A stretch of 64,000 bases of DNA from CALEAR01 sp035301485 (GTDB taxonomy: Bacteria > Pseudomonadota > Gammaproteobacteria > Pseudomonadales > Alcanivoracaceae), in contig DATGUF010000021.1 in NCBI GenBank assembly GCA_035301485.1, forward strand, positions 1-64,000, written 5' to 3'. Within the stretch, counting starts at the first letter, position 1, and every line of letters starts with the position of its first letter. The position numbers and the translations under genes are program-made. This document shows positions 1-7,106 of this stretch, piece by piece. Under the pieces are notes generated by a model that searched no databases, had not been told where the DNA came from, and saw only the letters and a list, made by a program, of their open reading frames with translations.

Positions 1-387
1 TGGTTTGGTGAGTACCTACAAAAACGTTTAGGCATCACCTACGTGTACGCCAACGAACTAGAAATTGAAGATGGCAAAGTAACTGGCCGCGTGGTGGGCG
101 AAATCGTAAACGGCGAACGCAAAGCGGTGCTTCTACAAAAAATTGCTAAGGAAGAAGGCCTAAGCCTTGAACAAGTAATTGCTGTGGGCGATGGTGCCAA
201 CGACTTGCCTATGCTTGGCGTGGCCGGCCTCGGCATTGCCTTCCGCGCAAAGCCACTGGTGAAAGAAAGTGCAAAACAAGCCATTACTACCCTTGGGCTA
301 GACGGAATCCTCTATCTTATTGGGGTACGCGACCGTGACCAAGCGGAATTACTGGCTAAAGGGAAAACAGCTCCCCAAACACACTAA
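1..387 (+). CDS. serB: Phosphoserine phosphatase SerB, C-terminal part (cut by window start)
   Basis: This is the 3' end of a reading frame open from base 1, giving the last 128 residues. SerB hydrolyses L-phosphoserine to L-serine, the last step of serine synthesis, in the cytoplasm. The HAD-family motif GDGANDLPML (around bases 187-216), which holds the Mg2+-binding aspartates, is intact. The flanking stretches VYANELEIEDGKVTG and GLGIAFRAKP also match SerB as I remember it from E. coli. The N-terminal part, with the nucleophilic DxDxT motif, lies outside the window. The gene is followed by a strong hairpin terminator and converges on epmB. The identification is secure; the true start cannot be seen. 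Confidence 0.95.
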   Translation, partial: WFGEYLQKRLGITYVYANELEIEDGKVTGRVVGEIVNGERKAVLLQKIAKEEGLSLEQVIAVGDGANDLPMLGVAGLGIAFRAKPLVKESAKQAITTLGLDGILYLIGVRDRDQAELLAKGKTAPQTH

Positions 388-401
388 CTTACTGCTACAC
401 A

Positions 402-430
402 GAAAAGGCACCTCCAGAGGTGCTTTTTTT
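402..430. terminator. Bidirectional intrinsic terminator between serB and epmB
   Basis: GCACCTC (408-414) pairs perfectly with GAGGTGC (417-423). An A-run lies before the stem and seven T follow it, so it can act as a rho-independent terminator in both directions between the convergent genes serB and epmB. Confidence 0.85.
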
Positions 431-444
431 ACTTCTAACGACAC

Positions 445-1437
445 TTAAGTAACAGGCGTTTTGCTCTTATCGCCCGCCACTTCGCGCACTAGGCGCGGCA
501 CGAGAAAGCCTGGCAAACGTGCTCGCACGCCTTCCATCAAGGCAACCGCCTTTTCATCACTCACTAAGAAATGCGCTGCCCCTGCTACTTTATCTAACTG
601 ATGCAAATAATACGGCAACACACCAGCGCTGAATAAGCGGTTCGCTAAATTTTCTTGCGCCTCCACACTATCGTTCACCCCTGCTAACAACACTGCTTGG
701 TTCAGCACCGTTACGTTTTGTGCTTTTAAACGCTTAACCCTTCGCGCTAACTCATCCGTGATTTCGTTAGCGTGGTTAATATGTAATACAAGCACACTCT
801 CCCAACGCTCATCACCTAGCAACTGCTCAAGTTCTGGTGTTAAACGCTCAGGAATTACCGCAGGGTTACGGCTGTGAATGCGCAAACGTCGTAGGTGTGG
901 AATCTCAGCAAGCGCCTCCACTAAGCTAGTTAGCTTTCGGTCTGATAAAGACAAAGGATCGCCGCCACTGAAAATAACCTCATGCACATCTTTTTGCTGT
1001 GCTAACCATGCTAGCGCCTCGCCATAACGCTCTTGTGTGGGCATATATTCTTGATACGGAAAATGGCGGCGAAAACAGTAGCGGCAATGCAGCGCACAGG
1101 CGCCCGTCACAACAAATAGCACGCGGCCATGATATTTGTGTAAGATGCCCGGCACAGGAGTATGGTCTGCTTCTTCAAGCGGATCTTGCGTGTAACCTGG
1201 TACCATCTCCATTTCTTCGCCAGTGGCTAACACTTGGCGCAACAAGGGGTCGCGCGGGTTACCTACCTCCATACGCGCAACAAAACCACGTGGCACCCGT
1301 ACTGCAAATTGCTCACTAGCTTGCATAGCGAGGGGCAAATCTTCCACTGTAAGTTGCAAGATGGACAGCAATTCCTGAAGATCAGTAATGGCATTTGCTT
1401 GCTGTTGCTGCCAATTTGGTACTTGTTGAGCTATCAT
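445..1437 (-). CDS. epmB: EF-P (R)-beta-lysylation radical SAM protein EpmB (lysine 2,3-aminomutase)
   Basis: This 330-residue protein belongs to the KamA-like radical SAM family. EpmB converts (S)-alpha-lysine to (R)-beta-lysine, the substrate that EpmA attaches to elongation factor P. The [4Fe-4S]-binding CxxxCxxC motif is seen as CALHCRYC (C114, C118, C121), followed by FRRHFPYQ. The stretch EVIFSGGDPLSLSD is typical of the family. The gene is divergent from efp-epmA with only 37 bases between the two start codons, so substrate, enzyme and target genes sit together. An AAGGG Shine-Dalgarno precedes the ATG at 1437. Length fits the short bacterial EpmB type rather than the longer catabolic clostridial aminomutases. 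Confidence 0.95.
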   Translation of the reverse strand: MIAQQVPNWQQQQANAITDLQELLSILQLTVEDLPLAMQASEQFAVRVPRGFVARMEVGNPRDPLLRQVLATGEEMEMVPGYTQDPLEEADHTPVPGILHKYHGRVLFVVTGACALHCRYCFRRHFPYQEYMPTQERYGEALAWLAQQKDVHEVIFSGGDPLSLSDRKLTSLVEALAEIPHLRRLRIHSRNPAVIPERLTPELEQLLGDERWESVLVLHINHANEITDELARRVKRLKAQNVTVLNQAVLLAGVNDSVEAQENLANRLFSAGVLPYYLHQLDKVAGAAHFLVSDEKAVALMEGVRARLPGFLVPRLVREVAGDKSKTPVT

Positions 1438-1474
1438 TACAACCCTTAATTTAATCTTTTATTTAGGTGATTAC

Positions 1475-2044
1475 ATGGCGACCTATTCTACCAACGAATT
1501 CAGATCTGGCTTGAAAGTAATGCTTGATGGCGATCCTTGCTCCATTGTGGAGAACGAATTCGTTAAACCTGGTAAAGGCCAGGCTTTTAACCGGGTGCGC
1601 CTGCGCAACCTGCGCACCGGCCGCATTTGGGAGCGCACATTTAGATCAGGCGAATCGCTTGAAGCTGCAGATGTGATCGATACTGATATGCAGTACCTCT
1701 ACACCGATGGTGAATTCTGGCACTTCATGAACCCAGACACTTTCGACCAAGTGGCCGCTGACGAAAAAGCAGTGGCTGACGCCATTAACTGGCTCAACGA
1801 GGAAGATATCTGCACCGTGACACTGTACAACGGCGCCCCGCTCATCGTCACCCCGCCCAACTTCGTAGAACTGGAAATTGTTGAAACAGATCCAGGCCTA
1901 AGAGGCGACACTGCCGGCACAGGCGGCAAGCCCGCCAAACTAGCCACTGGCGCCACCGTTAACATCCCATTGTTCGTGCAGCAAGGCGAGATTGTACGTG
2001 TTGATACACGTACCGGCGAATATGTAGGCCGCGTTAGAAACTAA
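1475..2044 (+). CDS. efp: Elongation factor P
   Basis: EF-P (189 residues) binds between the P and E sites of the ribosome and relieves stalling at polyproline stretches. The modified lysine is K34 in KPGKGQAF, the site beta-lysylated by EpmA, so this EF-P is of the lysine type and matches the epmA and epmB genes around it. The three-domain family length is normal, and the C-terminal OB-fold ends in RVDTRTGEYVGRV. A Shine-Dalgarno (TTAGGTGA) precedes the ATG. epmA starts 3 bases after the stop, so the two are cotranscribed and probably translationally linked. Confidence 0.98.
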   Translation: MATYSTNEFRSGLKVMLDGDPCSIVENEFVKPGKGQAFNRVRLRNLRTGRIWERTFRSGESLEAADVIDTDMQYLYTDGEFWHFMNPDTFDQVAADEKAVADAINWLNEEDICTVTLYNGAPLIVTPPNFVELEIVETDPGLRGDTAGTGGKPAKLATGATVNIPLFVQQGEIVRVDTRTGEYVGRVRN

Positions 2045-2047
2045 GCA

Positions 2048-2992
2048 ATGCCTAAACATTCTTGGCAGCCTACCGCTAGCGCCCGAGCCATTAAAGCTCG
2101 GGCGCAGCTTTATGCGCACATTAGAGATTTTTTTGCTGAACGCAATGTTCTTGAAGTAGATACCCCCTTCTTGGCACAGCACGGTGTGAGTGACATTCAC
2201 ATCCAATGCATCCATGTGCCGGAATACGGTTTTCTGCAATCTTCACCCGAATACCATATGAAGCGCCTACTGGCCGCTAACATCGGCTGCATGTATCAAA
2301 TTGCGCGGGTGTTTCGCGATGGAGAAGCAGGGCAACGCCACAACCCAGAATTCACCATGTTGGAATGGTACCGTGTGGGCATGGCGCTACCGGCCCTCAT
2401 TGATGAGTGCATAGCGTTACTACAGCCGTTATTGAGCCTCGAGAAAGTACAGCATTACCCGTTTCGTGAGGTATTTGCGCTGCATACCGGCCTCGACCCA
2501 ATGCGCGCCAGCGTGGCAGATTTATACGAGAAAGCATCAGAAAACACCGAGCTTCCCGCAGATTTAGACCGTGGCGCCTTGGTGGATTGGTTGATGGCCA
2601 CGGTGGTTGAACCTCAACTACCCCCTCAACAACTCACTATTATCGACCGTTTTCCAGGTTGGGCAGCGGCATTAGCTGAACACAGCACAGATGAAGACGG
2701 TGAAACCGTGGCGCTTCGCTTTGAAATCTATGCCCAAGGCATGGAACTGGCCAACGGCTATCAAGAACTGCTAGACGCCACAGAACAGCAACGCCGTTTT
2801 GCGGCAGACCAAGCCCTCCGCGCCCAACGCTCACTGCCCGCGAGAGAAGCAGACCCTTGGCTGCTCGCAGCCTTAGAGCATGGCTTACCCCCTTGTTCGG
2901 GCGTGGCTATGGGGCTAGACCGCCTGCTGATGCTACTGCTTAAGGCAGAACATATTGAAGAAGTGATTAGCTTTCCCGTTGGCAGAGCTTAA
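2048..2992 (+). CDS. epmA: EF-P--(R)-beta-lysine ligase EpmA (PoxA/GenX)
   Basis: This 314-residue protein is a paralogue of the class II lysyl-tRNA synthetase catalytic core without the anticodon-binding domain. It activates (R)-beta-lysine with ATP and transfers it to K34 of EF-P. Class II motif 2 is seen as RVFRDGEAGQRHNPEFTMLEWYR, split here as RVFRDGE and HNPEFTMLEWYR. Motif 3 is GVAMGLDRLLML near the C terminus. It begins 3 bases after efp. Its TAA stop (2990-2992) overlaps the stop of the convergent hydrolase gene in a shared TTAA. Confidence 0.96.
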   Translation: MPKHSWQPTASARAIKARAQLYAHIRDFFAERNVLEVDTPFLAQHGVSDIHIQCIHVPEYGFLQSSPEYHMKRLLAANIGCMYQIARVFRDGEAGQRHNPEFTMLEWYRVGMALPALIDECIALLQPLLSLEKVQHYPFREVFALHTGLDPMRASVADLYEKASENTELPADLDRGALVDWLMATVVEPQLPPQQLTIIDRFPGWAAALAEHSTDEDGETVALRFEIYAQGMELANGYQELLDATEQQRRFAADQALRAQRSLPAREADPWLLAALEHGLPPCSGVAMGLDRLLMLLLKAEHIEEVISFPVGRA

Positions 2993-3903
2993 CGCTCTGC
3001 CTCTTGGGCGTTTTCCACAATTAGTTTGCTAATGGTAGGTAGTAAAGATTCTGGCAAATCATGCCCCATGCCTTTCAGCATCGACAGCTTTGCGCCTTTA
3101 ATGTTTTTTGCTGAAGAACGCCCACACGCAGGGCGAAGTAACGGATCCACCGTGCCATGAATAACACGGGTGGGGCATTTAATTTTGCGTAAGTAAGGGC
3201 GCAGATCTCCGGTGCTGAGCGTAGCCATAAATTGCTGCAATACACCACGGGGATACAAGCCTCGCTGCCAACTTTCAGCAAACATTTGCTCTATCAATGG
3301 GCTATCGTGATCTAGCGTGCCACCTATTACGCGCATCATTTTCTTGCCATAAGCCACGTACTCTTCTTCCGAATTAATTTGCACACGCGAGCCCACCAGG
3401 GTTTTCAACGCTGCAAACGTAGGAGGCGGCAAGAACCGATGGTTACTGCTCGACATAATAGAAGTAAGGCTCAACACACGCTCTGGATGTTTCCCTGCCA
3501 ACAATTGGCTAATCATCCCCCCCATGGAAGCTCCCACGAGGTGCGCTTTTTCAATGTCTAGCTCGTCCATCAAGCCAAGAGTATCTGTCACCATATCGTG
3601 AAGGGTATAAGGCGGTTTAATATCGAGCCCTATTAATGCACGAGCAATAGCCACATTGGGGCTATAGTGAATGCGCCCACGTATTTTGGTGGAATGGCCC
3701 ACATCGCGGTTATCAAACCGAATAACCCGGTAACCCTGCTCAGCCACGGCATTCAGCAGTGGCTCTGGCCAAAATACCATTTGTGCCGACAGACCCATAA
3801 TAAATAACACCACAGGGGCATCTTTATCACCGCGCTCATCATAAGCGAGGGTAATGCCTTCCGGTGTCATCACAGTTGCGGTAGTAACGTTTAATTTTTT
3901 CAT
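2989..3903 (-). CDS. Alpha/beta hydrolase (esterase/lipase-like)
   Basis: The protein has 304 residues with the alpha/beta-hydrolase fold order: beta-strand VVLFIMGLSAQ, an FDNRDVGHS segment, the nucleophile elbow GASMGG (S126), and a C-terminal GMGHDLP carrying the likely catalytic histidine. An acidic residue in HGTVDPLL would complete the triad. The closest remembered relatives are esterases of the 3-oxoadipate enol-lactonase/lipase type, but the substrate cannot be told from sequence. No signal peptide is visible. The gene is monocistronic on the minus strand and converges on epmA with a 4-base overlap. Confidence 0.8.
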   Translation of the reverse strand: MKKLNVTTATVMTPEGITLAYDERGDKDAPVVLFIMGLSAQMVFWPEPLLNAVAEQGYRVIRFDNRDVGHSTKIRGRIHYSPNVAIARALIGLDIKPPYTLHDMVTDTLGLMDELDIEKAHLVGASMGGMISQLLAGKHPERVLSLTSIMSSSNHRFLPPPTFAALKTLVGSRVQINSEEEYVAYGKKMMRVIGGTLDHDSPLIEQMFAESWQRGLYPRGVLQQFMATLSTGDLRPYLRKIKCPTRVIHGTVDPLLRPACGRSSAKNIKGAKLSMLKGMGHDLPESLLPTISKLIVENAQEAER

Positions 3904-3963
3904 GGTAGGACTCTAAAAAATACAGCGATTCACTACAAGGCAGAAACGCCCAACAATATCACC

Positions 3964-4437
3964 CTAGCCAGCCATATTTGCTAGCCACTTATCGCCTTGC
4001 AGCACCAATATTACACCCACTAGCATGCAGCCAAGGCCCACAGCCTTCACCGGCGTAACAGATTGCTGCACCAACCCTAGCCAACCTGCGTGGTCGAGCA
4101 TAATGGCCGTGCTAAGCTGAGCGAAAATAATCAGCATAAGCATATTGGCCAACCCTAAGCGCGGTGTTAAAAACACAGTGGAAAATAGCGCCAAACACCC
4201 TAGTGCACCGCCTGTTAGTGTCCACATGGGTTGTTTAGGCACTTGTGCTAACACTTGCCCCAAGCCACCGCGGGCTAACGTTACGCCTAGTAACAGCATA
4301 GTGCCCACTGAAAAAGAGACCAAAGTGGCTACAATAGGCTCGTTGCCCAACCCTTTAGCCAAGTTGGCATTTACAGAAGCTTGCACGGCAAAACTGGTAC
4401 CGGCCAACAATGCTAAGCAAACAAACCCTAGTGTCAT
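3964..4437 (-). CDS. Small DMT-superfamily membrane protein (YdcZ/DUF606 family)
   Basis: This 157-residue, very hydrophobic protein has about five transmembrane segments. The N-terminal LLAGTSFAVQASVNANLAKG and the later GLANMLMLIIFAQL and GLGCMLVGVILVL are typical of the YdcZ/DUF606 half-size transporters, which probably work as dimers in the inner membrane. The substrate is unknown. It is divergent from rsuA with 31 bases between the start codons. Confidence 0.8.
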   Translation of the reverse strand: MTLGFVCLALLAGTSFAVQASVNANLAKGLGNEPIVATLVSFSVGTMLLLGVTLARGGLGQVLAQVPKQPMWTLTGGALGCLALFSTVFLTPRLGLANMLMLIIFAQLSTAIMLDHAGWLGLVQQSVTPVKAVGLGCMLVGVILVLQGDKWLANMAG

Positions 4438-4468
4438 TTCACCCTCAACTTATTGGTAAACCAAGCTT

Positions 4469-5158
4469 ATGCGTTTAGATCAGTATGTTTCACAAGCTTG
4501 CGGCCTATCACGCAAACAAGCAAAAGCTCTCATCAAAACGGGCCGTATTACTATGGCTGGCGAAGCGTGCCGCCAGGCGCAACAACGCACAGGCACGGCC
4601 GAAGTGTTACTAGACGGTACACCTTTAACCCTGCCGGGTGAACGATATTATATGCTGCACAAACCAAGCGGCTATGTATCCGCTACCGAAGACGATCGCC
4701 ACGCCACCGCGCTCTCTTTATTGCCTGCTCATTTACGCGAAGGCCTGCACATTGCCGGCCGCTTAGATAAAGACACCACCGGCCTATTGCTGCTCACCAC
4801 CGATGGCCAATGGAGCCGCAGGGTAACTGCACCACGCTACGAAGTACCTAAAACCTACGTAGCCACCTTAGCCGAGCCCATTTCTGCCGCCGCTATAAAG
4901 CAATTAGAACAAGGGGTTATGCTGCGTAACGAAGACAAACCCACCTTACCCGCGCAGGTGGACGTGCTCGCCAATAAACACATAAAACTCACCTTAATAG
5001 AGGGGCGTTACCACCAAGTAAAACGCATGTTAGCGGCCGTGGGCAACCGTGTTGTAACACTACACAGGCGAGCAATAGGCACCCTCGTATTAACGCCAGA
5101 TTTGGCTGAAGGCGAATATCGCGAACTCACCGATGAAGAAATTTCTGCGTTTGAGTGA
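4469..5158 (+). CDS. rsuA: 16S rRNA pseudouridine(516) synthase RsuA
   Basis: This 229-residue protein has an N-terminal S4 RNA-binding domain (MRLDQYVSQACGLSRKQA, about residues 1-45) and a RsuA/RluB-type pseudouridine synthase domain. The catalytic aspartate is D100 in GRLDKDTTGLLLLT. RYHQVKRMLAAVGN near residue 185 is the usual C-terminal family motif. RsuA isomerises U516 of 16S rRNA in the small-subunit precursor. Related enzymes of the RluE/RluB type modify 23S rRNA, but the length and motifs favour RsuA. Confidence 0.88.
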   Translation: MRLDQYVSQACGLSRKQAKALIKTGRITMAGEACRQAQQRTGTAEVLLDGTPLTLPGERYYMLHKPSGYVSATEDDRHATALSLLPAHLREGLHIAGRLDKDTTGLLLLTTDGQWSRRVTAPRYEVPKTYVATLAEPISAAAIKQLEQGVMLRNEDKPTLPAQVDVLANKHIKLTLIEGRYHQVKRMLAAVGNRVVTLHRRAIGTLVLTPDLAEGEYRELTDEEISAFE

Positions 5159-5255
5159 ATTTAAATAAACTTTTTGCATCAACTAAATGAATTATTAATG
5201 TTTTTGAGCTTTACTCTTGTCTCAACACCACCCTACACTGCAATAACTGCCCACC

Positions 5256-5288
5256 TCTCATGATAATAATTAAAACAAAGCAGTGAGA
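5256..5288 (+). promoter_or_regulatory. Conserved upstream block of fadL copy 1
   Basis: A 33-base block starts TCTCATGA, ends AGCAGTGAGA, and recurs before the second fadL (6963-6995) with only two differences. Its ends, TCTCA and TGAGA, are inverted repeats. It lies about 110 bases before the start codon, where a promoter or an operator would be expected. Its conservation between two diverged paralogues suggests function; which protein binds it is unknown. Confidence 0.5.
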
Positions 5289-5354
5289 TATTCTAAAGCG
5301 CCACCTTCTCACACTAAGGTTTTAGCGAGAGCACAAGCACTTGCAATTAAGTAA

Positions 5355-5392
5355 TTGCCTCATGAACGAGGCAGTTTTGCCTACCTTAGGAG
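5355..5392 (+). promoter_or_regulatory. Candidate cis-acting RNA element in the fadL copy 1 leader, including the Shine-Dalgarno
   Basis: These 38 bases are identical to 7063-7100 before the second fadL. Segment 1 TGCCTC (5356-5361) pairs with segment 2 GAGGCA (5368-5373) around the loop ATGAAC. Segment 2 can instead pair with segment 3 TGCCTA (5378-5383) as AGGCA/TGCCT around GTTT. Segment 3 can instead pair with TAGG of the Shine-Dalgarno (5387-5390) as CCTA/TAGG. Forming 1:2 would free segment 3 to mask the ribosome binding site; forming 2:3 would leave it open. The CCTA/TAGG stem is short (4 pairs, 3-base loop), so the switch is a hypothesis. A separate perfect hairpin GCAATT/AATTGC (5343-5358) overlaps segment 1 in this copy. 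Confidence 0.5.
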
Positions 5393-5398
5393 TTGGTT

Positions 5399-6721
5399 AT
5401 GCAAAGAAAAATAACAAAACTTGTTCCAACCACCATTGCTATGTCTGCCTTAAGCAGTGCTTTATTACTCACCTCAACAGGTGCTATGGCCGCCGGTTTA
5501 ACCCTGAACGAACAAAGTGCTAGCGCCATGGGCACAGCGTATGCGGGCCGCTCTTCTTCTGCCCTGGATGCGAGCACCGTATTTGGTAACCCAGCCGGCA
5601 TGTCGCGTTTAGACCGCATGCAAGTGAGTGGCGGTTTAGCGTTTATTGATCCGCGTATCAAAATTAAAGGCGATCCATCTAACCCTTCAGGTACCAACAA
5701 GGGCGACATGGTGCCCTTCACCACTATTCCATTTGGTTATTTTGTAATGCCACTAGATGACCAATGGCACTTTGGTATGGGTATTTATGCGCCAGTTGGC
5801 GGCAAAAGCGACTTCGAAAAAACGTTTACCGGCCGCTATCAGGCACGTAAAACCGAAGTGACCATGATTACCTTCCAGCCCACCATTAGCTATAAATTTA
5901 ATGAGATGTTATCGGTGGGTATTGGCCCAACGATTAGCTATTTAGAAGGAACTCTCAGCAGTAATTCTTTGAGCCCTATTCCCGGTGGTGATGATCTACT
6001 GTACACAGCTGAAGGCGATGACACGGCCGTAGGCGTCAACGTAGGTGTTCTTTTTCAACCTTATGAAGACACTACCTTTGGTTTAACTTATCGCTCACAC
6101 ACTAAATTCAAATTTAGCGGCGATGCCAAATTAGAAAACTTTCCAGATATCAGCAATCCCCCTGCAAGCCTCGCAAACCCTCCTGTTACCTATAAAGGGA
6201 ACGCCAAACTAACGTTTACGGCGCCAGAAAGCATCGACGTCTCATTCACACACAAGCTTGATGAACAATGGACACTCTATGCGGGTGCTGTGTGGACACG
6301 TTGGAGCCGTTTAGACACCATCGCTATTGATGACACGCTCGTTGTACCAGGAGTTACCAATGATGGGATCGATCCCATTGAAGATGTTAATTTCAGAGAC
6401 ACCTGGGCCTACTCCATTGGTACTTCTTACCAGCTAAACCCTGAATGGATACTAAGAGCTGGGTTCGCATTGGATGACGCCGCTGCTTCTGATGGAGACC
6501 GTAGCGTAAGAACGCCCATTGGCGAACGCAAAGCCATTACCATTGGCGCCGGCTGGCACGCAACCCCCAACCTCACCATTGATGCTGCCTACGGCTATCT
6601 TTGGGAAAGCACAGCCAAGGTTGACGCTCCTGCTAAATCAGGTGGCGCTCGCCCAGGCTGGAAAGGCTCCTTCAAAAACGAAGCCCACGGTATTTCTGCG
6701 CAAGCCACTTATCGCTTCTAA
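5399..6721 (+). CDS. fadL: FadL/TodX-type outer membrane transport protein, copy 1
   Basis: FadL proteins are 14-stranded outer membrane barrels that admit long-chain fatty acids and other hydrophobic compounds. This one has 440 residues with a signal peptide ending about TGAMAAG, an N-terminal hatch region, the family signature VFGNPAGMSR with the NPA kink motif, and a C terminus ending in aromatic YRF as expected for an outer membrane barrel. The ATG at 5399 is preferred over an in-frame TTG at 5393, because TTAGGAG (5386-5392) then lies six bases upstream. A closely related paralogue follows at 7107. The two differ mainly in length and sequence of stretches that would be extracellular loops. 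Substrate may be alkanes or fatty acids; this is inferred from the family. Confidence 0.93.
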   Translation: MQRKITKLVPTTIAMSALSSALLLTSTGAMAAGLTLNEQSASAMGTAYAGRSSSALDASTVFGNPAGMSRLDRMQVSGGLAFIDPRIKIKGDPSNPSGTNKGDMVPFTTIPFGYFVMPLDDQWHFGMGIYAPVGGKSDFEKTFTGRYQARKTEVTMITFQPTISYKFNEMLSVGIGPTISYLEGTLSSNSLSPIPGGDDLLYTAEGDDTAVGVNVGVLFQPYEDTTFGLTYRSHTKFKFSGDAKLENFPDISNPPASLANPPVTYKGNAKLTFTAPESIDVSFTHKLDEQWTLYAGAVWTRWSRLDTIAIDDTLVVPGVTNDGIDPIEDVNFRDTWAYSIGTSYQLNPEWILRAGFALDDAAASDGDRSVRTPIGERKAITIGAGWHATPNLTIDAAYGYLWESTAKVDAPAKSGGARPGWKGSFKNEAHGISAQATYRF

Positions 6722-6741
6722 ATTCATTTAGTAGCACACAG

Positions 6742-6776
6742 GCCCTTTAGGCTCATTCGCTTAGAGGGCTTTTTTA
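6742..6776 (+). terminator. Intrinsic terminator of fadL copy 1
   Basis: GCCCT (6742-6746) pairs with AGGGC (6765-6769), partly extended through the loop, followed by seven T. The surrounding TTTAGTAGCAC and the terminator layout recur after fadL copy 2. The rest of the gap to 6962 shows no gene. Confidence 0.7.
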
Positions 6777-6962
6777 TTAGCGGGAAAAACACCTGCTACA
6801 CTTGGCACAAATGTACCAAAAACCCCCATAAATCATAACGATGCAAGATTTTCATGCTCTTAAGCAAACTTATTTCAACTTTTAGCATCAAACATACGTT
6901 ATTTACGTCTTTCTACTTTACTCCCACCTGTTTTTTGTCCTACACTGCGTACCACTGTCTAC

Positions 6963-6995
6963 TCTCATGACAATAATTAGAACAAAGCAGTGAGA
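6963..6995 (+). promoter_or_regulatory. Conserved upstream block of fadL copy 2
   Basis: This is the counterpart of 5256-5288 with two base differences and the same TCTCA/TGAGA inverted ends. Other short matches between the two upstream regions are CCTACACTGC before the block and CTAAGGTTTTA after it. Together they show that the whole control region was duplicated with the gene. Confidence 0.5.
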
Positions 6996-7062
6996 AATAT
7001 TAGGACAACATTCTTACGCTAAGGTTTTAACATGAGAGCCACGACGCTTTTGATTAAAGTGC

Positions 7063-7100
7063 TTGCCTCATGAACGAGGCAGTTTTGCCTACCTTAGGAG
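7063..7100 (+). promoter_or_regulatory. Candidate cis-acting RNA element in the fadL copy 2 leader
   Basis: These 38 bases are identical to 5355-5392. Segment 1 TGCCTC (7064-7069), segment 2 GAGGCA (7076-7081), segment 3 TGCCTA (7086-7091) and the Shine-Dalgarno TAGG (7095-7098) can pair 1:2 with 3:4, or 2:3 alone. After one mismatch at 7101 the identity runs on through the start codon. Confidence 0.5.
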
Positions 7101-7106
7101 ATGGTT

